Origin: Candidatus Uhrbacteria bacterium
GTDB taxonomy: Bacteria; Patescibacteriota; Patescibacteriia; CAIXNZ01
Length of the DNA stretch: 14,479 nt
Assembly: GCA_011046145.1 (NCBI GenBank)
Contig: DSBA01000033.1
Location: forward strand, 1 to 14,479
Direction of reading: 5' to 3'
Shown here: positions 12,652 through 14,479 of the stretch, piece by piece
Layout: each line of letters starts with the position of its first letter
Numbering within the stretch: the stretch's first letter is position 1
The notes under the pieces: generated by a model
What the model saw: only the letters and a program-made list of their open reading frames with translations
Told to the model about the DNA's origin: nothing
The model's database searches: none
Made by a program: the position numbers and the translations under genes

Positions 12652-13254
12652 TTAAACAGCGCTAAATTTACGGATTACTGCCCGAACCACGCCTTGGACA
12701 ATCACATTTTTGGCAAAAATCGGTTCCATGCTGGAATTGGCTGGCTGTAGCCTGATGTGGTTTGCTTCTTTATAAAACTTTTTTAAAGTGGCAAAAGCAT
12801 TATCCAGCAAAGCCACCACTACCTGGCCGTTTCTCGGGCTTTCATTTTGCTCTACAATCACATAATCTCCGTCATAAATCCCCTCCTCAATCATGGAATC
12901 GCCCTTAACTTTCAAAACATAAGATTTGGCTTCATCTTTGACCAAATCAGCTGGCACAGCAATTTTTTCTTTTTCCTCAACAGCTTCAATGGGCTGGCCA
13001 GCAGTAATCAGGCCTGCCAAGCTCAAAAAAATCGCTTCTGCCTTTGTCTCCTCAATAATTTCAATTGATCTGGCTTCATTAGGATCTGTCTTTAAATAGC
13101 CTTTTTGCTGCAAAGTCTGGATATGTTCAGCTACTGTGGCTGTTGAAGACAAGCCAAAATGCTGGCCAATTTCCCGGTAACTTGGAGCGTAGCCATTGTC
13201 ATCTGTGAACTGCTGAATAAAATCAATGATTTGTTTTTGTCTCTTTGTTAACAT
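12652..13254 (-). CDS. lexA: LexA repressor, SOS regulator with self-cleavage domain
   Basis: Full-length LexA, 200 aa. The winged-helix DNA-binding domain (1-68) includes LTKRQKQIIDFIQQF and the recognition region LSSTATVAEHIQTLQQKGYL (35-54). The S24 peptidase domain has its cleavage site at A85-G86 (ITAGQPIEAVEE), catalytic S120 in KGDSMIEEGIYDGDYV and K158 in FATLKKFY, matching E. coli A84-G85, S119 and K156. It represses DNA-damage genes until RecA filaments trigger self-cleavage. There is no Shine-Dalgarno, and the 58 bases upstream are an 8-bp tandem repeat. The only strong promoter lies beyond the four-helix bundle gene at 13829-13857, where two 15-bp repeats are candidate LexA-binding sites, suggesting autoregulation. 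Confidence 0.96.
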   Translation of the reverse strand: MLTKRQKQIIDFIQQFTDDNGYAPSYREIGQHFGLSSTATVAEHIQTLQQKGYLKTDPNEARSIEIIEETKAEAIFLSLAGLITAGQPIEAVEEKEKIAVPADLVKDEAKSYVLKVKGDSMIEEGIYDGDYVIVEQNESPRNGQVVVALLDNAFATLKKFYKEANHIRLQPANSSMEPIFAKNVIVQGVVRAVIRKFSAV

Positions 13255-13258
13255 AGAA

Positions 13259-13290
13259 TTTTAGAGTTTTAGTGCTTTAGAGTTTTAGAA
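13259..13290. repeat. 8-bp tandem repeat upstream of lexA
   Basis: Four consecutive units: TTTTAGAG, TTTTAGTG, CTTTAGAG, TTTTAGAA. They fill most of the space just upstream of the lexA ATG, leaving no room for a Shine-Dalgarno site. Replication slippage is the simplest origin. Confidence 0.8.
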
Positions 13291-13312
13291 ATTATTTTAA
13301 TGTTTTAAATTT

Positions 13313-13380
13313 GATTACAGATTACGGATTACAGATTACGGATTACAGATTACGGATTGCTGATTGCTGATTGCTGATTA
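13313..13380. repeat. 7-bp tandem repeat (GATTACA/GATTACG/GATTGCT)
   Basis: Nine full heptads and a partial tenth: GATTACA and GATTACG alternate three times, followed by three GATTGCT and GATTA. The array runs into the stop codon of the four-helix bundle gene (13378-13380). An inverted copy of its core GATTACAGATT lies on the other side of that gene at 13766-13776. Confidence 0.95.
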
Positions 13381-13737
13381 TTTTTTAAGAGATTTTACCC
13401 ATCTATTAAGCATTCCACCAATTTCATCAGCTAATTGTTTAGCGGAATTATATTCATCTTTGTTAATATATTCTAATTCATAACTTAATAAAAATTGATA
13501 TCTTAACTCTTCCAAAGAAGCGTCAGCGTAAGAATAAAAAACAAATTTATCTTTACCTCTTCTCCTAAAAGCTTCGGCAATATTTGATGGAATGGAAACA
13601 GCACATCTGCGCATTTGAGAAATTAATCCATATTTTTCATTATCAGGGAAATTAGCTGTTATTTTATAGGTAAAAATTGTAAATTCATGCGCCTTTTTCC
13701 ATACCCTTAAATCTTCAATTTTTTCAATCCTCTTCAT
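13378..13737 (-). CDS. Four-helix bundle protein (S23 / 23S rRNA intervening-sequence family)
   Basis: Protein of 119 aa with the family hallmarks: DLRVWKKAHEF near the start, LISQMRRCAVSIPSNIAEAF (38-57), then the SYADASLEELRYQFLLSYEL helix (69-88) and a final helix ending RWVKSLKK. It is predicted to be four helices that oligomerise. Relatives are encoded in spirochaete 23S rRNA intervening sequences, and the same fold is used by Avd of diversity-generating retroelements. The function of free-standing copies is unknown. No reverse transcriptase, variable repeat or rRNA is nearby here. The gene is bordered by GATTACA-type repeats in inverted orientation and sits between lexA and its likely promoter, which looks like an insertion. 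No Shine-Dalgarno is seen. Confidence 0.93.
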   Translation of the reverse strand: MKRIEKIEDLRVWKKAHEFTIFTYKITANFPDNEKYGLISQMRRCAVSIPSNIAEAFRRRGKDKFVFYSYADASLEELRYQFLLSYELEYINKDEYNSAKQLADEIGGMLNRWVKSLKK

Positions 13738-13800
13738 AATTAAAAAAATTAAGAATTAACACTGAAATCTGTAATCTGCCATCCGAAATCCATTAAATAC

Positions 13801-13815
13801 GAACAAAAACCAAAC
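13801..13815. promoter_or_regulatory. Candidate LexA operator, copy B
   Basis: GAACAAAAACCAAAC, preceded by C, is an imperfect direct repeat of copy A at 13838-13852 (shared pattern GAACAAAAWCCRAAY). It lies just downstream of the predicted transcription start. The spacing of half-sites (GAAC, seven bases, AAAC) recalls the GTTC-N7-GTTC SOS box of Alphaproteobacteria read on the other strand. Confidence 0.45.
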
Positions 13816-13828
13816 ATGTTATATTACC

Positions 13829-13857
13829 AGCATACCCGAACAAAATCCGAATGTCAA
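13829..13857 (-). promoter_or_regulatory. Promoter for the four-helix bundle gene and probably lexA
   Basis: On the minus strand a consensus -35 TTGACA (13857-13852), a 17-bp spacer and TATGCT (13834-13829). Predicted start near 13822, about 85 bases before the four-helix bundle ATG. It is the strongest promoter match in the lexA region, and no comparable element lies between that gene and lexA. Confidence 0.65.
13838..13852. promoter_or_regulatory. Candidate LexA operator, copy A
   Basis: GAACAAAATCCGAAT fills the spacer and touches the -35 box of the promoter at 13829-13857, so a protein bound here would block RNA polymerase. It contains GAAC, seven bases, GAAT. Copy B lies 37 bp away, about 3.5 helical turns. 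Confidence 0.5.
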
Positions 13858-13863
13858 CCCTAT

Positions 13864-13872
13864 TTATCCACA
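13864..13872 (+). promoter_or_regulatory. Consensus DnaA box
   Basis: TTATCCACA is an exact match to the strong E. coli-type DnaA box. It lies six bases upstream of the -35 of the lexA-region promoter. It is the only copy in the intergenic region, so not an origin; DnaA-dependent regulation or chance are the options. Confidence 0.4.
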
Positions 13873-13960
13873 GCCTGCAATCACCCCTCTAAAATACGCC
13901 CCCCTACCTTCCGGGGTCAGGAACCCAATATCACATTTTTTATTTAAAACCAACCAACTA

Positions 13961-13984
13961 AAAAACCCGCCCTTTTAAGAGCGG
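13961..13984 (-). terminator. Intrinsic terminator after the 130-aa gene
   Basis: On the minus strand CCGC (13984-13981) pairs with GCGG (13970-13967), with an inner CTT/AAG pairing possible, followed by GTTTTTTAG. It lies 15 bases beyond the stop of the gene at 13999-14391 and separates it from the lexA promoter. Confidence 0.75.
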
Positions 13985-13998
13985 ACTTTTAATTTTAA

Positions 13999-14391
13999 TT
14001 ATTTTTTCTTTTTAGCCAAACCGGGCAATGTAATTTTAATATAATTATACTCGTCTATAGCTTTAGCCAAGGTCATCCTTTTTTTATTTATTTTCAAATG
14101 TTTAAAATTTTGCTGCATCATCTTTAAAAAATTAAAATAATCCTCGGCATCGCCTTTTTTAAACTTATAATATTTTCTTATATAACTGTCCCACATAACA
14201 AAAAAATTGGGCGCGAAAATATGCAATAATTTTGGAGTGCCTGTAGATTTTATGCCTTTTATTTTATATAAAATATTAAAAATTTTTATAATTTCTTTTT
14301 TATAATGTTCCAAATTAATATTTTTGATTTTCTTATTCTTAAATTTATTGATAACCGGTAAAATTTTTTTAATTTTTGGCCTGTCCCCCAT
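13999..14391 (-). CDS. Hypothetical lysine-rich protein, possible helix-hairpin-helix-like fold
   Basis: Protein of 130 aa, strongly basic, ending LAKKKK. The central part IKSTGTPKLLHIFAPNFF followed by VMWDSYIRKYY (about 47-75) resembles a motif seen in uncharacterised bacterial proteins (pattern SKLLHxxxPxxFPxWDxxIR), where the first part looks like a helix-hairpin-helix type helix pair; this link is from memory and tentative. No signal peptide, membrane segment or metal cluster is seen. The DNA is even more AT-rich than neighbouring genes, which may mean recent acquisition. It has its own terminator, and it faces away from the gene at 14444 across a 52-base shared regulatory gap. The start codon has no Shine-Dalgarno. 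Confidence 0.65.
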   Translation of the reverse strand: MGDRPKIKKILPVINKFKNKKIKNINLEHYKKEIIKIFNILYKIKGIKSTGTPKLLHIFAPNFFVMWDSYIRKYYKFKKGDAEDYFNFLKMMQQNFKHLKINKKRMTLAKAIDEYNYIKITLPGLAKKKK

Positions 14392-14396
14392 ATACT

Positions 14397-14420
14397 AGAC
14401 AAGTAGTCTCATGGTATCCT
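14397..14420 (+). promoter_or_regulatory. Inverted repeat and extended -10 in the divergent gap
   Basis: AGAC-AAGTA-GTCT (14397-14409) is a small inverted repeat that could be an operator. TGG-TATCCT (14412-14420) is an extended -10 for the plus-strand gene, with initiation expected near 14427. Both elements are short and the call is tentative. Confidence 0.3.
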
Positions 14421-14443
14421 GGAAGTGAAAGGAGTAAAAATTT

Positions 14444-14479
14444 ATGCCACGAGGCTTTCCAACATTAACAAGCGAGCAA
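14444..14479 (+). CDS. 5' end of a gene running off the right edge
   Basis: ATG at 14444 opens 12 codons to the window edge (MPRGFPTLTSEQ). A good Shine-Dalgarno, AAAGGAG, ends nine bases before the ATG, one of only two strong ones in the window, and supports this start. Too little is visible to name a family. The gene is divergent from the 130-aa gene on the other strand. Confidence 0.65.
   Translation, partial: MPRGFPTLTSEQ

Noticed and set aside
13313..13380. CRISPR-like array
   Set aside because: The heptads are contiguous with no spacers, and no cas genes are present; it is a simple tandem repeat.
13378..13737. Diversity-generating retroelement accessory protein (Avd)
   Set aside because: Same fold family, but no reverse transcriptase and no template/variable repeat pair in the window.
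13864..13872. Replication origin
   Set aside because: Only one DnaA box, no cluster and no dnaA or dnaN nearby.

Overview
The window reads as chromosome from a Patescibacteria/CPR-type bacterium, most like the Parcubacteria side of that group. This is an inference from AT-rich DNA, A-rich intergenic stretches, few Shine-Dalgarno sites and the gene mix (PHP-type DnaE, RtcB with archease, a presenilin-like protease, CofD-like YvcK, LexA, a four-helix bundle protein, a REP-type transposase). No rRNA or marker tree is available here to confirm it.

Left part (1-6836), all minus strand: the 5' end of a gene leaving the window, then dnaE, rtcB and archease (transcribed archease-rtcB-dnaE), then a presenilin/signal-peptide-peptidase-like membrane aspartyl protease. 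Archease and RtcB form an RNA ligase and its activator. DnaE carries an apparently intact PHP metal site and a clamp-binding motif.

The interval 6811-7112 has no credible protein gene. It looks like an unidentified structured RNA gene on the minus strand, with a TTGACA promoter, a closing helix that starts at the predicted transcription start, an 11-bp long-range helix and its own intrinsic terminator.

Middle part (7120-9793), plus strand: a tight cluster of a PhnP-like metallo-beta-lactamase-fold protein, a membrane-anchored L,D-transpeptidase with calcium-binding-type Asp repeats, a phosphoribosyltransferase (ATGA overlap) and a conserved hypothetical protein. Next comes a REP-associated-type HUH transposase (9886-10491). 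It is flanked by two related micro-ORFs and carries, in frame inside its own coding sequence, an inverted pair of REP-like palindromes.

Right part (10631-14479): a bidirectional terminator, yvcK with an elaborate two-hairpin leader, an orphan 121-aa gene, a GC-rich rod-like element (12153-12319) that resembles 6S RNA, then lexA. A four-helix bundle gene bordered by GATTACA-type heptad repeats sits between lexA and what looks like the lexA promoter. That promoter holds two 15-bp direct repeats (candidate LexA operators) and an adjacent consensus DnaA box. The window ends with a lysine-rich unknown protein and the start of a divergent plus-strand gene.

The clearest unexplained signals are the REP pair inside the transposase gene, the two structured RNA candidates, and the repeat-bordered four-helix gene between lexA and its operators.
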